Assembly: GCA_964419145.1 (NCBI GenBank)
Contig: CAYQOM010000006.1
Location: 62,001 to 126,000, forward strand
Direction: 5' to 3'
From: UBA2336 sp964419145
GTDB lineage: Bacteria > Bacteroidota > Bacteroidia > Cytophagales > Cyclobacteriaceae
Length of the DNA stretch: 64,000 nucleotides
The notes under the pieces are model-generated. The model ran no database searches. It had not been told where the DNA came from and saw only the letters and a list, made by a program, of their open reading frames with translations. This document shows, in pieces, positions 9,151-18,883 of the stretch. The position numbers were made by a program, and so were the translations under genes. The number at the start of each line of letters is the position of its first letter. Position 1 is the stretch's first letter.

Positions 9151-10380
9151 TTATCCGGATTTAGTTTGCAACAAATTTTTCTTCAACGTTCTCCTCGCCA
9201 GTAAGGCACTGATCAATGTCAGCAAAGCACCCAGCAACATGGCGGCACCCGGAAAATATACAGGGGCATCTGCGCGTGAGAAAAAAGAAAACAATTCATT
9301 CATTACCGGTGGACCAATGATGGAGGCGATGCTCATCAGACTGGTAAAACCGCCTTGCAATTCGCCTTGCTCGTTTGGTGGAATAACACCCGACATAATG
9401 CCTTGAAGTGCCGGACCGGCAATACTGCCCAGACAGTACACAACCGTAATCGCGTACATCATCCAGCCTTCAGTGGCCAATCCATAAAGCAAAAATCCAA
9501 GGGCATATAACCCAAGGCCCACGTAAACGCTTCGCTCCTGTCCAAGTTTTGGAATGATGGTGCGGATGAGTCCACCTTGCACAATGGCAAACACCAACCC
9601 TACAACACCCAATGAAATACCAATGGCACGCTCTGTCCAGGCAAATTTTTCGATGGTGTAGTAGGCCCAATTGCTTTGCACCGCATGTGCAGAAATATAT
9701 ACAAACGCCAATGCAAAGAATAAACCGGCAATAACTTTGTACCGAAACAAACTTTTTAACGTACCGACAGGATTGGCACGTTTCCATTCAAAGGCTCGCC
9801 TGTTTTCAGGCTTAAGCGATTCGGGTAAAATAAAAAATCCGTACAACCAGTTTAGCAACGTGAGCGCTGCGGCAAATAAAAACGGAACGCGTGAACCCAG
9901 ATCACCCAGTAGGCCACCGATAACAGGACCAAGAATAAAACCAAGACCGAATGCAGCTCCGATAATGCCAAAATTCTGGGCGCGCTTTTCCGGTGTACTG
10001 ATGTCGGCAATGTATGCACCAGCGGTAGTAAAACTGGCTCCCATAATACCGGCAATTATTCTTCCTAAAAAGAGCCAACCTAACGTTGGCGCATAGGCGA
10101 GCAGCAGGTAATCCAATCCGAAACCAAATAACGAGGCAAGCAGCACCGGCCTTCTTCCAAACCGATCGCTAAGCGCACCCATAATGGGTGCACAAAAAAA
10201 TTGCATGATGGCATATACTGAAATCAACCAACCACCATCGGATGCAGCTTCACTTACTGAACCTCCGGTTAACTCCTGAATAAGCTTTGGCATTACCGGA
10301 ATGATGATGCCGAGACCGGTAACATCAATCAGGAGGGTAATAAAAATAAAACCAAGAGCGGGTTTACGATTAAGGGGCAT
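9151..10380 (-). CDS. MFS transporter of the TCR/Tet family
   Basis: A 409-residue twelve-helix major facilitator that resembles class TetA drug/proton antiporters. Motif A between helices 2 and 3 is intact (GALSDRFGRRPVLL), motif B is GRIIAGIMGASFTTAGAYIADI, and motif C lies in FGLGFILGPVIGGLLG. Length matches TetA. The start GLGIIIPVMPKLIQEL is typical of the TCR/Tet branch. Such proteins are common chromosomal efflux pumps in Bacteroidota and do not by themselves imply tetracycline resistance. It converges with the exonuclease gene; a 26-base gap separates it from the yigZ remnant upstream. Confidence 0.9.
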   Translation of the reverse strand: MPLNRKPALGFIFITLLIDVTGLGIIIPVMPKLIQELTGGSVSEAASDGGWLISVYAIMQFFCAPIMGALSDRFGRRPVLLASLFGFGLDYLLLAYAPTLGWLFLGRIIAGIMGASFTTAGAYIADISTPEKRAQNFGIIGAAFGLGFILGPVIGGLLGDLGSRVPFLFAAALTLLNWLYGFFILPESLKPENRRAFEWKRANPVGTLKSLFRYKVIAGLFFALAFVYISAHAVQSNWAYYTIEKFAWTERAIGISLGVVGLVFAIVQGGLIRTIIPKLGQERSVYVGLGLYALGFLLYGLATEGWMMYAITVVYCLGSIAGPALQGIMSGVIPPNEQGELQGGFTSLMSIASIIGPPVMNELFSFFSRADAPVYFPGAAMLLGALLTLISALLARRTLKKNLLQTKSG

Positions 10381-10406
10381 GGAAATACAAAAGTTAAAGG
10401 TACAGC

Positions 10407-11070
10407 TTAATCCAAAATTCGGAAACGGATACTGACACCTTGTGCCACTAACAACTCCAGGGAGTTGAGTACATTCATCTTTATACGCAGCGGAAGAACA
10501 GCGTTGATTGTAGCTTGCTCTTCCTGGGTTTGACTTAAGACCTTAAGCTCATTACCCTTAACTAACCGCATTACTTCCGAAACGGCTGAATACTCATATC
10601 CGATTTCAAGAATCTCACTAACCTCCTCCTCAATAATAGGTTGCACTGGCCAATGCATCCACTGCTGCAGCCCGATACGCGCCAATCAATCCACCAACGC
10701 CCAGCTTCACCCCACCGAAATAGCGAACCACCACAATCAATACATTGGTCAATTCATGCGATCTGATCTGACCCAAAATCGGATCGCCCGCTGAATGGTT
10801 GGGCTCACCATCATCAAAAGCACGAAATTTTTGCTTGTCTGGGCCCAACATATAGGCAAAGCAATGGTGGCGGGCATCAAAATACTTCTTTTTCAGAGCC
10901 TCCAGCCTTTCGCGTATTTCAGCCTCAGAACGCACCGGATAGGCAAACGCAAGGAATTTACTCCCCTTTTCCTTGTACGAACCGGTGGCAGGCTCCTGAA
11001 TTGTTTTGAATGAAAACGGCAAATTGTGCAACGTTATACCCTCATTTTGCGTCAAAGAAAAGTAACTCAT
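10407..11070 (-). pseudogene. yigZ: YigZ/IMPACT family protein, frameshifted
   Basis: YigZ proteins combine an IMPACT N-terminal domain with a ferredoxin-like DUF1949 C-terminal domain. The first part (146 codons from ATG 11070) contains the signature KGSKFLAFAYPV, HHCFAYML, DDGEPNHSAGDPIL and VVVRYFGGVKLGVGGLIGAY, then stops at TGA 10632-10630. The C-terminal part, starting IIEEEVSEILEIGYEY, continues in another frame to 10407. Removing one base near 10638-10642 would fuse ...ALASAT to IIEEEVSE, restoring a protein of about 220 residues. No homopolymer lies at the break. It may be a real one-base mutation or an assembly error; both halves are otherwise well preserved. Confidence 0.82.
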
Positions 11071-11133
11071 AAAACCGGTGCAACCTTTTGGTTAACCGGT
11101 AGTCTGTTAGACTGTAATCTGAAATAAAAAACC

Positions 11134-11943
11134 ATGAAAAAAGTATTACTCGCCCTGTTGGTGTTTGGCACCACCCTCGTCTTTGCTCAAAGTCGTGAAA
11201 CCCGTAATGTTGACACCTTCAACAAGATTGCCTTCGGCTTGCCCGGAAAAGCCATTGTTACACAAGGCTCTCCCCAAAAAGTGGAACTGGAGGGCAGTAA
11301 AGATGTGCTTGAGCGTGCTGATGTGTATGTAGAAGGCGGCAAGCTGGTGATCCGCTCTAAAGATCGCTGGGGCGACTGGAACTGGGGGCGTGATGAACGC
11401 ATTACGGTATACATTACGGTTAAGGATATTAATGCATTAAGTGTTAGCGGATCGGGCGACCTGGAAGCGCGAACAAAAATTACAACCGGTGATCTTGATT
11501 TGAAGGTAAGCGGAAGCGGCTCGCTTCGCGCAGAAATTGAAGCAAACAATGTTGACGCGAGCGTTTCAGGCTCCGGAGCAATTGTACTTCGTGGGGCCTG
11601 TAATAATATGGAGAGTAACATCAGTGGTTCAGGAGATGTCGAGGCCACGATTAAAATTGCCAACAAACTGGATGTGAGCATCTCAGGTTCTGGCAAGTTG
11701 GTGGCTAGCGGAAGTGCCAATACGGTAAAGACCACCATCAGCGGTTCAGGTCGCGTGCGCGCTGCCGATTTAGAAGCCAATACCTGCGATGTTAAAATTG
11801 CCGGTTCAGGAAGTGTTGAGATTCATGTGAAAAGTGAGCTGAACGCGAACATCAGTGGAAGCGGTAGTGTGGATTACAAGGGTAGCCCAAATCACGTAAA
11901 TGCAAACTCGAGCGGAAGTGGTAAAGTGAGGAAGATATCTTGA
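11134..11943 (+). CDS. DUF2807 (head GIN domain) exported protein
   Basis: A 269-residue exported protein with signal peptide MKKVLLALLVFGTTLVFAQ. After about residue 100 it is built from eight or more repeats of a strand ending in SGSG, at about 19-residue spacing, consistent with a right-handed beta-helix or beta-roll of the putative auto-transporter adhesin family DUF2807. It probably sits in the periplasm or on the cell surface; its function is unknown. It stands alone between a minus-strand gene and a convergent polysaccharide locus, and is followed directly by a strong hairpin terminator. The short direct repeats encoding SGSG make the region prone to replication slippage. Confidence 0.87.
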   Translation: MKKVLLALLVFGTTLVFAQSRETRNVDTFNKIAFGLPGKAIVTQGSPQKVELEGSKDVLERADVYVEGGKLVIRSKDRWGDWNWGRDERITVYITVKDINALSVSGSGDLEARTKITTGDLDLKVSGSGSLRAEIEANNVDASVSGSGAIVLRGACNNMESNISGSGDVEATIKIANKLDVSISGSGKLVASGSANTVKTTISGSGRVRAADLEANTCDVKIAGSGSVEIHVKSELNANISGSGSVDYKGSPNHVNANSSGSGKVRKIS

Positions 11944-11960
11944 TGTAAGCAGCTAAATCA

Positions 11961-11986
11961 AAAGGAGCCACGAGGGCTCCTTTTTT
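11961..11986 (+). terminator. Intrinsic terminator after the DUF2807 gene
   Basis: AAAGGAGCC pairs with GGCTCCTTT across a five-base loop, followed by a T run. Because the 5' arm is preceded by As, it can also work on the minus strand, where it would close the polysaccharide locus ending at 12003. Confidence 0.88.
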
Positions 11987-12002
11987 GTGGTTATCCATAA
12001 AA

Positions 12003-13031
12003 TTACCCCATCGGCTCGAGTTTAGCCAAATATCGATTAAACCTCCACAAGCCAATCAGGATATAACCAAGTAAAATAGACCCAAGAAAAGTTTGAATAA
12101 GTACTAATGCCGTACTTTGGCTGGCAGGTTCACGGATTGTGGTCAGGCCATCCACTACTTCAAAATAGGGCCTAACCTGAAGTTTCTTATCAATTTCCTG
12201 AATTTCACTATTAAGAGATAAATCGGCCCAATATACACTCATGGGATCAGCCAAATATTTATCGCTCAAAATAACGTTGTTGGAACCTTCTCTTGACTGC
12301 TTGGCCATCGTTTGAAAATTCTCGTAAATAACAGCTTTAAGGCTATCCAGCTTCACGGACTCCCGTAGTAATTTCGCCTTTCGGGCCATCAAGGTCGACT
12401 CATTGCTTTCAATACGTTTCTTTACGTAATCGTTGTCTCGAAGAAAATTAACAATGGCTTCCTCAAGTGGCTTAACAATTTCCGGATCATATACCCGAAT
12501 TGTAATTTTATAACTGAACTGGTTATTCAGCTCAAGCTTTTTCATAACCTTTTCAACCAGGTCTTTTTTATCCGTTATAGTATTATTTAACTGCTCTTTA
12601 AGAATTTGCATTTCAATCTTATCATTCTCAGAAATAAAATTCTCTACTTTAAACTCATCAATATTTTGAGCCGTAGCCCTATCTATTCCAAGTTGCTCTG
12701 AGAGGCCCTTTCGTTCTTTCTCTTTACAAAGCAGATTCAGCTTTGTAAATGTACTTTGCAGTACTTGTATATTCATGTACTCACTGCTGATAATCATAGA
12801 AGACGTATAATGCTTCTTCCGCACTAAAGTGGAATAAACCCCACCCCCCACAAGGCCTACCATAATTAAGAAAAAGAAAAATTTCCGATAAGTAAAAAAG
12901 CTACTTCTGAGCTTGGCAATGCCTCGTATCATTCCATTACCAAATCGACTAAAACCAGTGCCAATCCAGCGGAAGAATTGGGTAAGGTCTATTTCATCAT
13001 TTGCTGCTGATTGATTTCTATGTTGGTCCAT
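12003..13031 (-). CDS. Wzz-like chain-length determinant protein
   Basis: A 342-residue inner-membrane protein with the layout of polysaccharide co-polymerases: a cytoplasmic N-terminus, a first transmembrane segment at about residues 52-70, a long periplasmic stretch rich in charged helices, and a second transmembrane segment near residues 305-328. It lacks the C-terminal tyrosine-kinase domain found in Wzc. Such proteins set the length of O-antigen or exopolysaccharide chains made by Wzy. It is the last gene of the minus-strand polysaccharide locus, 36 bases after the initiating transferase, and ends at the shared terminator. Sequence similarity is weak outside the topology. Confidence 0.7.
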   Translation of the reverse strand: MDQHRNQSAANDEIDLTQFFRWIGTGFSRFGNGMIRGIAKLRSSFFTYRKFFFFLIMVGLVGGGVYSTLVRKKHYTSSMIISSEYMNIQVLQSTFTKLNLLCKEKERKGLSEQLGIDRATAQNIDEFKVENFISENDKIEMQILKEQLNNTITDKKDLVEKVMKKLELNNQFSYKITIRVYDPEIVKPLEEAIVNFLRDNDYVKKRIESNESTLMARKAKLLRESVKLDSLKAVIYENFQTMAKQSREGSNNVILSDKYLADPMSVYWADLSLNSEIQEIDKKLQVRPYFEVVDGLTTIREPASQSTALVLIQTFLGSILLGYILIGLWRFNRYLAKLEPMG

Positions 13032-13067
13032 ATGAATGCTTATAAAATTAAGATTTGTAAAAGTAAT

Positions 13068-14414
13068 CTAATAGGCTTTATCACTACCCCTGATCAAGCT
13101 AATAATCGTTAAAAAGATTATTTTAATATCTAACCAAAAAGTCCAGTTTTCAATATAGTAACGATCAAGGCGAACCCGATTTGCCATATCAGAAAGACTC
13201 TTTGTCTCACCTCTGTACCCAAGGCATTGAGCTAATCCGGTTATTCCTGGTTTAATATATTGTCTGGTCATAAAGCGATCAATTAATTTACTATACTCTT
13301 CCGTATGCTTAAGCATATGTGGACGGGGTCCAACAACTGACATGTTTCCCATTAAAACATTAAAAAACTGAGGTAGCTCATCTATACTACTTTTTCGAAG
13401 AAAAGCTCCAAATTTGGTAATGCGGTTATCATTCTTCGTTGCCTGTAAAATATCAGAGTGCTCATTCACCTTCATTGTTCTAAATTTCAGACAATAAAAC
13501 GGCCTATTTCCCTCACCACTTCTTAGTTGAACAAAAAAAACTGGTCCAAAAGAGTCAAACTTAATCAATATAGCAATTAAGGGAGTAAGCCAACTCATCA
13601 CAAACAGGCAAAACAAAAAAGAAAAAGTTATATCAAAAACTCGCTTAATATACCGGTTAAATCTATCATCCAGAGCAACAACTGGAATGTTGATACCCGG
13701 GGATCTGTCATTCTCACTTAGTTGAATTGCAGCACTCACAATACCAGGCTTAATCAGGAGTTTTACTTTAACTAGGGAGTTCAAACCAAATTGAACAAGA
13801 TTCTGTAAGTCTTGTTGTGCTATTTCTGAAACACAACAAAATATTTCATGAATTTCATCTTTTTGATTGATTCGCGAAATTGAATCCAAAATACTTGTCT
13901 GATTGCTACTATTAATATAACCTAAAAACCTGTAGCCTTCATCGGGATTTAATAAATAAAATCTTCTTACCTCATTTGCTAACTCATCTCGGCCAACAAT
14001 TACGAAATTTTTAAATGGAATAGCAGGCGTAAAAACTCTACGCAGATAAAATATGAAGACGCGTAGGATAAAAAACAAGAGAAAAAAAGACAGATAAATT
14101 ATTAAAAAAATAAATATGGAGTATTGCTGTTCAAAAAAGTACATCAAGGACAATGTGAGCATTATATGTATAAAAACAAATGCTATCTGGTTCTTTAAGA
14201 TCTTTGAAATACCCCAATCCTTTGAAACATCATATGGATTAGATACACAAATCAAAAACGCTAAAGAAAGGTTACTAAATCCAACAAGGTAAACAGCTCG
14301 TGAGTCTAAACTAAATAAAACGTCAGGGGAGACCCAAAATAAAGCAAGTAGAATTGACAGATTTAAAGTAAAAAAATCACCTGCTAACAATACATACCTC
14401 AAATATCGGGACAT
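13068..14414 (-). CDS. Undecaprenyl-phosphate sugar phosphotransferase (WcaJ-like)
   Basis: This enzyme starts a repeat unit by moving a sugar-1-phosphate onto undecaprenyl phosphate. The 448-residue protein has four to five N-terminal membrane helices, a central Rossmann-like CoA-binding-type region (FVIVGRDELANEVRRFY) and a C-terminal bacterial sugar transferase domain. That domain shows LRSGEGNRPFYCLKFRTM, SSIDELPQFFNVLMGNMSVVGPRPHM and YIKPGITGLAQ, the standard catalytic core with the Asp-Glu pair. It is the only intact initiating transferase in the locus, since the WecA-type gene at 29.0-29.5 kb is broken. The sugar is not predictable from sequence. Confidence 0.92.
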   Translation of the reverse strand: MSRYLRYVLLAGDFFTLNLSILLALFWVSPDVLFSLDSRAVYLVGFSNLSLAFLICVSNPYDVSKDWGISKILKNQIAFVFIHIMLTLSLMYFFEQQYSIFIFLIIYLSFFLLFFILRVFIFYLRRVFTPAIPFKNFVIVGRDELANEVRRFYLLNPDEGYRFLGYINSSNQTSILDSISRINQKDEIHEIFCCVSEIAQQDLQNLVQFGLNSLVKVKLLIKPGIVSAAIQLSENDRSPGINIPVVALDDRFNRYIKRVFDITFSFLFCLFVMSWLTPLIAILIKFDSFGPVFFVQLRSGEGNRPFYCLKFRTMKVNEHSDILQATKNDNRITKFGAFLRKSSIDELPQFFNVLMGNMSVVGPRPHMLKHTEEYSKLIDRFMTRQYIKPGITGLAQCLGYRGETKSLSDMANRVRLDRYYIENWTFWLDIKIIFLTIISLIRGSDKAY

Positions 14415-14427
14415 AGACGTTCAAGGG

Positions 14428-15642
14428 CTAATCTGTGATGTATTTCTGAGATTCTTGTTTCGCATTTAAAACCACAAACTGGTGTAAGAAAGCAAGAAAC
14501 ACAACGCCTTGATAACGGCCCAAAAATACCTCATTAAAACCATAAACGATAAACGGAAAGTATATCAATACACCTAATACTTTGCGATTTTTAACAGCCA
14601 AATATATAGGACGAGTCAACACAATTATAATTAAAACCAGGCCAATAATTCCATGAACCAAGTAAACTTGGACTAATTGATTGTGGGTATTGTAGCTACC
14701 GTCTGCAAACTCTTTCATTCCATTAGCCAGATAATATGCATTTAAAATTTCTTTGTAGTCGCCAGTACCTACGCCAATGAAAGGGTTGGGGTTGGCCAGA
14801 ATACCAGCTCTCCATAACGAAATACGCTCCCAATAATCTCCTCCTATGGCAACTTCGAAGTAAAAATTACCTGCGTACATGACGAACAAACCAAACAACA
14901 TCACTACGATCAATGCGATCGTTATCCATCGATTTAAACTAAGTGGCTCTAAAATGGCTTTTAAAATAAAATATGAAAATACCAAGATTAGAGCTGCAAA
15001 AGCTGTCCGGCCAGATGTAAAAATCAAAATAAAAAACAGAAATAAAACAACAATAGCCACGATAACCAGCTTTGTCTTTACTATATCGTTGAATAATGCA
15101 TATAGAATAATAGTAATGCTAAAGATAATATAGTATGCATGATACGTAGGGTGCGAATTGATTGCATCAGTAAATGAGTAATAAAAGAAGGCGTCTATTT
15201 TCCCGGTTGATGCATAACTAGATAGAGCCACAATAAGACATACAAGTGATGCTATTACAACACCATATATAAAAAATTCGGGCACCTTTGTTGATTTCCA
15301 ATCTCGATTATCTGTCAGATAAGTAAATATTACGGGAACGGCCAACAAAGCAAAAGAGGTCTCTAAAACGCTCAGGCCTGTCATTAAATTACTGGACCAA
15401 AGCAATCCAATAATCATTACAAATAAATAAAGTAAAATATCCCAGGAAATATTAAATAAACGATTGATAGAAAAATGAAAATTCCTGGATACAAACCCAA
15501 TGACCATGGTTAATATCAGTATTTTAACACTGAGCTTAGGCCACAATGGTATAATAAAGAAAGAAGATAGCAGCAAATACCGAAAAAAACTTTCGGATTT
15601 AAGCATAGTGCTTAAATTTCTAAACGGGGGACTAGAAATCAT
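14428..15642 (-). CDS. O-antigen ligase/polymerase family membrane protein (1)
   Basis: A 404-residue protein with about eleven membrane helices and the Wzy_C/O-antigen ligase signature: a periplasmic loop containing GVGTGDYKEILNAYY followed by YNTHNQLVQVYLVHGIIGLV, where GxGxGD and the HNQ motif mark the family. It could be a polymerase (Wzy) joining repeat units or a ligase. It lies 13 bases upstream of the sugar phosphotransferase gene. Two other genes of the same broad type occur in the locus (16520-17770 and 20151-21434), so the split of tasks among them is unclear. Confidence 0.8.
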   Translation of the reverse strand: MISSPPFRNLSTMLKSESFFRYLLLSSFFIIPLWPKLSVKILILTMVIGFVSRNFHFSINRLFNISWDILLYLFVMIIGLLWSSNLMTGLSVLETSFALLAVPVIFTYLTDNRDWKSTKVPEFFIYGVVIASLVCLIVALSSYASTGKIDAFFYYSFTDAINSHPTYHAYYIIFSITIILYALFNDIVKTKLVIVAIVVLFLFFILIFTSGRTAFAALILVFSYFILKAILEPLSLNRWITIALIVVMLFGLFVMYAGNFYFEVAIGGDYWERISLWRAGILANPNPFIGVGTGDYKEILNAYYLANGMKEFADGSYNTHNQLVQVYLVHGIIGLVLIIIVLTRPIYLAVKNRKVLGVLIYFPFIVYGFNEVFLGRYQGVVFLAFLHQFVVLNAKQESQKYITD

Positions 15643-15745
15643 CTGTAATTATATGAAATTTTAATGCATATTCGTCCTAAGCTTACATTTAAGCTCAAAT
15701 TTCTCTCAAGCCTTAAAACAAAAAAGCAAATAAGGCGTTAATTAA

Positions 15746-16519
15746 TCATCCCTTTAGGCTGGCAATTGCCACCAAATTAGGCCGGGCAATTTTTCCTAAT
15801 AAAATTCGCTTTATCAACCATTTAACTTTTGTCTTTACCTTTGTGTAAATGGAAACTCTTGGGTTGAAATGAATTAAAAATTGTGTTTCTATAACATCAA
15901 CTACATGAAAGTTATACTCCTCAAGTTTTATCCTTAGTGAATTTACATTCCAGCTACGAACATGCTGCCATCGATGAAAGATTTCATCAGTTACAGGATT
16001 ATAAATCATTAATTTGGATAAATCCTCATTATTTGGTGTAGTAAATATCACAACACCGCTTGGTGATAACAAATCTTTAATTAACAACAGACTTTTATCT
16101 AGGTAATAGTCATTAAGGTGCTCAATAACCTCTGTAACCATTATTAAATCAAACTTAGCTTTCTTTGAAAGTAACTCCTCGGGTTGAGCCACATCTTTAA
16201 AACCTGGTTTACCTTTAAACTTATCCTTCAATTTTTTTACCGAATCGTCAGAGAATTCCAATGCTGTAACCTCAAGACCAGCAGCGATTAAATGAGGTAT
16301 AAGAAAACCAGGACCCGCACCAAAATCAAGTGCGGATTTAGCATTTTTGAAATATCTCTTTAATTCATGAATAACAGAAGCCCCTGCCTGGAAAGCAAAA
16401 TAATTTTCTGGATAATTAGATTCATAGTCCCAGAAGCGTTTAACCCGATCATCGGTCCATTCCATTAACTTGTAAGATCTCATATCTTTATCCTTTAATC
16501 TACTTGTACTAATCTTCAT
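15746..16519 (-). CDS. Class I SAM-dependent methyltransferase
   Basis: A 257-residue methyltransferase. SAM-binding motif I is ALDFGAGPGFLIPHLI (about residues 80-95), motif II follows in VTALEFSDDSV, and a post-motif VTEVIEHLNDYYLDKSL acidic-histidine segment resembles UbiG/Coq3-like and sugar methyltransferases. No transmembrane segment is seen. Its stop lies immediately before the polymerase-like gene upstream (no gap), so the genes are coupled. Within a polysaccharide locus it probably methylates a sugar or terminates the chain; this is inferred from context. Confidence 0.83.
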   Translation of the reverse strand: MKISTSRLKDKDMRSYKLMEWTDDRVKRFWDYESNYPENYFAFQAGASVIHELKRYFKNAKSALDFGAGPGFLIPHLIAAGLEVTALEFSDDSVKKLKDKFKGKPGFKDVAQPEELLSKKAKFDLIMVTEVIEHLNDYYLDKSLLLIKDLLSPSGVVIFTTPNNEDLSKLMIYNPVTDEIFHRWQHVRSWNVNSLRIKLEEYNFHVVDVIETQFLIHFNPRVSIYTKVKTKVKWLIKRILLGKIARPNLVAIASLKG

Positions 16520-17770
16520 TTAGTCAGTTTTCCCATCAGCAAGTCGATTGGAACCCTTAAAAACAAGAAATGAAATGAAATAAGCAAACAAGGCAATACC
16601 CCATTGACGTTCTAGAAGCGATTCGGTCATGGAAGCAAATGCATAGAGTGCAACAAATCCAATCAATAAATGATCCTTTTGTTTTATTGCCTGATGCAAT
16701 GGTATCAACATACAAACCAAAAATATAATTATTCCTGGCATGCCGAGCATGAGACCTGTCTCCAGGTATTGATTGTGTGAATTAAATCGATACTGGGGAT
16801 ACATACCCCAAAATTCTTCCCGCTCATAACAAGCTACCAGGTAATCAATGGAGTCACCTGTACCAACTCCCAAAATTGGATGTGCTAAAATACCTTGTAA
16901 ACTGCATTTCCATTTCACCAGCCGTATAGAAAGACCGGTCTCTCCTCCTCCATCAATAACATTAATATCTGAGGTCAATGGACGAATAATCCGATCCCTT
17001 AAATACGAAGAGCTGAAGATTAAGCCAGTTGTCACTAACAAAACCATGACACATAAAACCAAGCCTAAAATCAATTTTCGTCTGACATAGAAATACCGTA
17101 TAAATAATAGGACCAACACAATAATAAGAAAGGCTGTTACCGTTCTGGCTGATAAAAGGATAAGCATAATGAAAAAGAATGCTGCTAAGAATATTTTTAT
17201 TAATAGGAAAGAAGAAAATTTCTGATTACCAGAAAATATCTCAATTAGCAACATCAATATTCCTAAGCATAAGTATAAACCAAAATATGGCGGATGGAAG
17301 TCAATAATTGAAGAAAGTTGCTCATGAAAAAAAACATTGCTGTCGTCAAATTTGACATATAAACAAAGAGCGTTAATCAAACAAATAACTGTTGCTATAG
17401 TACACGATGTTATAAATACATAAAAAATAGTTGCTCTTTTGATTTCACGTAAGTATGTTGATGTGCCCAGAACCAAGGGCAGGAGAAACAAGCTGAACTT
17501 TCTTTCCAGATTAGCCGCTGCGACCGAAAGATTATCGCTATAAAAAGAACCAAGAAAAAACATAAAATAGAACAAGCCAAAAGCTAAAATTATTGGCTTA
17601 TTCAACAGTTGCTCCTTCTTCAGCACCCAATTTCCTTCAACTAACCAGCACAATGTCATTAACAATATGCATAGGTTCGTCAGGTTATAGTGAAAAGGCA
17701 TCAATAGAGGAATCAGCACCAATAATGCATTAAATACCATCGGATTATATCTCGCTATATAGCTATGCAT
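16520..17770 (-). CDS. O-antigen ligase/polymerase family membrane protein (2)
   Basis: A 416-residue polytopic protein with about twelve membrane helices. The O-antigen ligase signature is present as GVGTGDSIDYLVACYE and YRFNSHNQYLETGLMLG in the large periplasmic loop. It resembles the 14428-15642 protein more than the 20151-21434 one in loop layout. The start overlaps the end of the DUF1972 glycosyltransferase by eight bases. Either polymerase or ligase activity is possible; the presence of several such genes suggests separate polymerisation and ligation. Confidence 0.8.
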   Translation of the reverse strand: MHSYIARYNPMVFNALLVLIPLLMPFHYNLTNLCILLMTLCWLVEGNWVLKKEQLLNKPIILAFGLFYFMFFLGSFYSDNLSVAAANLERKFSLFLLPLVLGTSTYLREIKRATIFYVFITSCTIATVICLINALCLYVKFDDSNVFFHEQLSSIIDFHPPYFGLYLCLGILMLLIEIFSGNQKFSSFLLIKIFLAAFFFIMLILLSARTVTAFLIIVLVLLFIRYFYVRRKLILGLVLCVMVLLVTTGLIFSSSYLRDRIIRPLTSDINVIDGGGETGLSIRLVKWKCSLQGILAHPILGVGTGDSIDYLVACYEREEFWGMYPQYRFNSHNQYLETGLMLGMPGIIIFLVCMLIPLHQAIKQKDHLLIGFVALYAFASMTESLLERQWGIALFAYFISFLVFKGSNRLADGKTD

Positions 17771-18863
17771 CTTGTGACAACACCTTTTTAAATAATTCCT
17801 CGTACTGACTACAAATCCTACCCCAATTGTAGAATTTGTTAATTTTAATAATATTATTACTTACCATTTGTAAGTTGTAGTTTTCCTTCTCCAGGCTACT
17901 AACGTATTGCGAAATTTCTTCTGATGTAGTAAAATAAAAAGCATCGGATTCAAGAATTGCCTTATTGAAACTATTGTTGTGAGCACAGATCAAAGCTCCC
18001 GAAGCCATAGCCTCCAGTAAGGAAGGGTTTGTTCCACCAACACTGTGTCCATGGAAATAAAGATTAGAAAAATATCTGAGGTTGTTCAGTATGTTTATAT
18101 CATAAATAGAGCCTACAAACTGAATTTGAGTTGCATGTTCATACTTCCTTCTTAATTGTTTTCCATATTTCGTATCCGTATTACCAACAACGATCATTTT
18201 CCTATGAAAAGCTGAGTGAAAAACTCCATCGAGAATTGTTTCGATATTGTTTTCAGGCTCCATCCTGGCAATAAGCATGTCGTATGCATAGGGCTGAAGA
18301 TTCAAACTGTTGAGTATCCTTGCATCCGGATTCGCGAAAACTACAGCACCATATGGAATATACTCAGAGTCCTTTTGATGGCTTTCTTTAAGATAGTTTT
18401 GTATTCCGATAGAATCAGCTACGAGCCAATCACTATATCGTACAGCCCATCGTTCGGCAATCTTCAAATATCGTTTAACAAGCTTTGAGTATTTGGACCG
18501 CTTCCATTCCAACCCATCCATATTGGTTATGAGAACGGATCTTGATGGATACAGAAAACTCCATATCGAGCTGCTGGTATAGCCTAGTTGCAAGATGATA
18601 TCAAAATGCGAATTTCGAGTATCCAGAATACAATTTAAATCATAAATGAATTGTCCCGGAGTTCCAATCAAATATTCAGGATCAAATTTGTGACTTATTG
18701 CAACACCATTCCATTGCTTTCCTTGGAATTTATGGTTATGAGGATTATAGACTGTAACAGAATGGCCCTGCTCAATCAACCACTTTGATAAATATTCAGT
18801 AAACTGCTCAAAACCTCCGTAATTATTAGGGATGCCTCGTGTTCCTACGATTGCTATTCTCAT
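17763..18863 (-). CDS. DUF1972 glycosyltransferase (GT4-like)
   Basis: A 366-residue GT-B glycosyltransferase. The N-terminus MRIAIVGTRGIPNNYGGFEQFTEYLS is the hallmark of DUF1972 proteins, many of which are annotated as rhamnosyltransferases. The C-terminal half has the donor-site pattern of GT4 enzymes: VGNTD, FVGSIYD and GTNPSLLEAMASGALICAHNN. It is likely cytoplasmic and adds one sugar to the lipid-linked repeat unit. It is coupled to the O-antigen ligase-like gene downstream through an eight-base overlap. The sugar donor is not certain. Confidence 0.87.
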   Translation of the reverse strand: MRIAIVGTRGIPNNYGGFEQFTEYLSKWLIEQGHSVTVYNPHNHKFQGKQWNGVAISHKFDPEYLIGTPGQFIYDLNCILDTRNSHFDIILQLGYTSSSIWSFLYPSRSVLITNMDGLEWKRSKYSKLVKRYLKIAERWAVRYSDWLVADSIGIQNYLKESHQKDSEYIPYGAVVFANPDARILNSLNLQPYAYDMLIARMEPENNIETILDGVFHSAFHRKMIVVGNTDTKYGKQLRRKYEHATQIQFVGSIYDINILNNLRYFSNLYFHGHSVGGTNPSLLEAMASGALICAHNNSFNKAILESDAFYFTTSEEISQYVSSLEKENYNLQMVSNNIIKINKFYNWGRICSQYEELFKKVLSQDA

Positions 18864-18883
18864 GAGATGCGGTTCTTGGTAAA

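Noticed and set aside
9671..10096. 141-codon plus-strand frame inside the Tet-type MFS gene
   Set aside because: Shadow of a well-conserved transporter on the opposite strand.
9151..10380. Reading the TCR/Tet transporter as a tetracycline-resistance determinant
   Set aside because: Family membership alone does not show the substrate, and there is no tetR-like gene or mobile context.
11187..11780. 197-codon minus-strand frame inside the DUF2807 gene
   Set aside because: Produced by the repetitive SGSG-coding sequence read on the other strand; no independent protein features.
11440..11935. Tandem SGSG-coding repeats as a possible CRISPR or satellite array
   Set aside because: The repeats are protein-level (beta-helix turns) with variable DNA between them and no spacer pattern.
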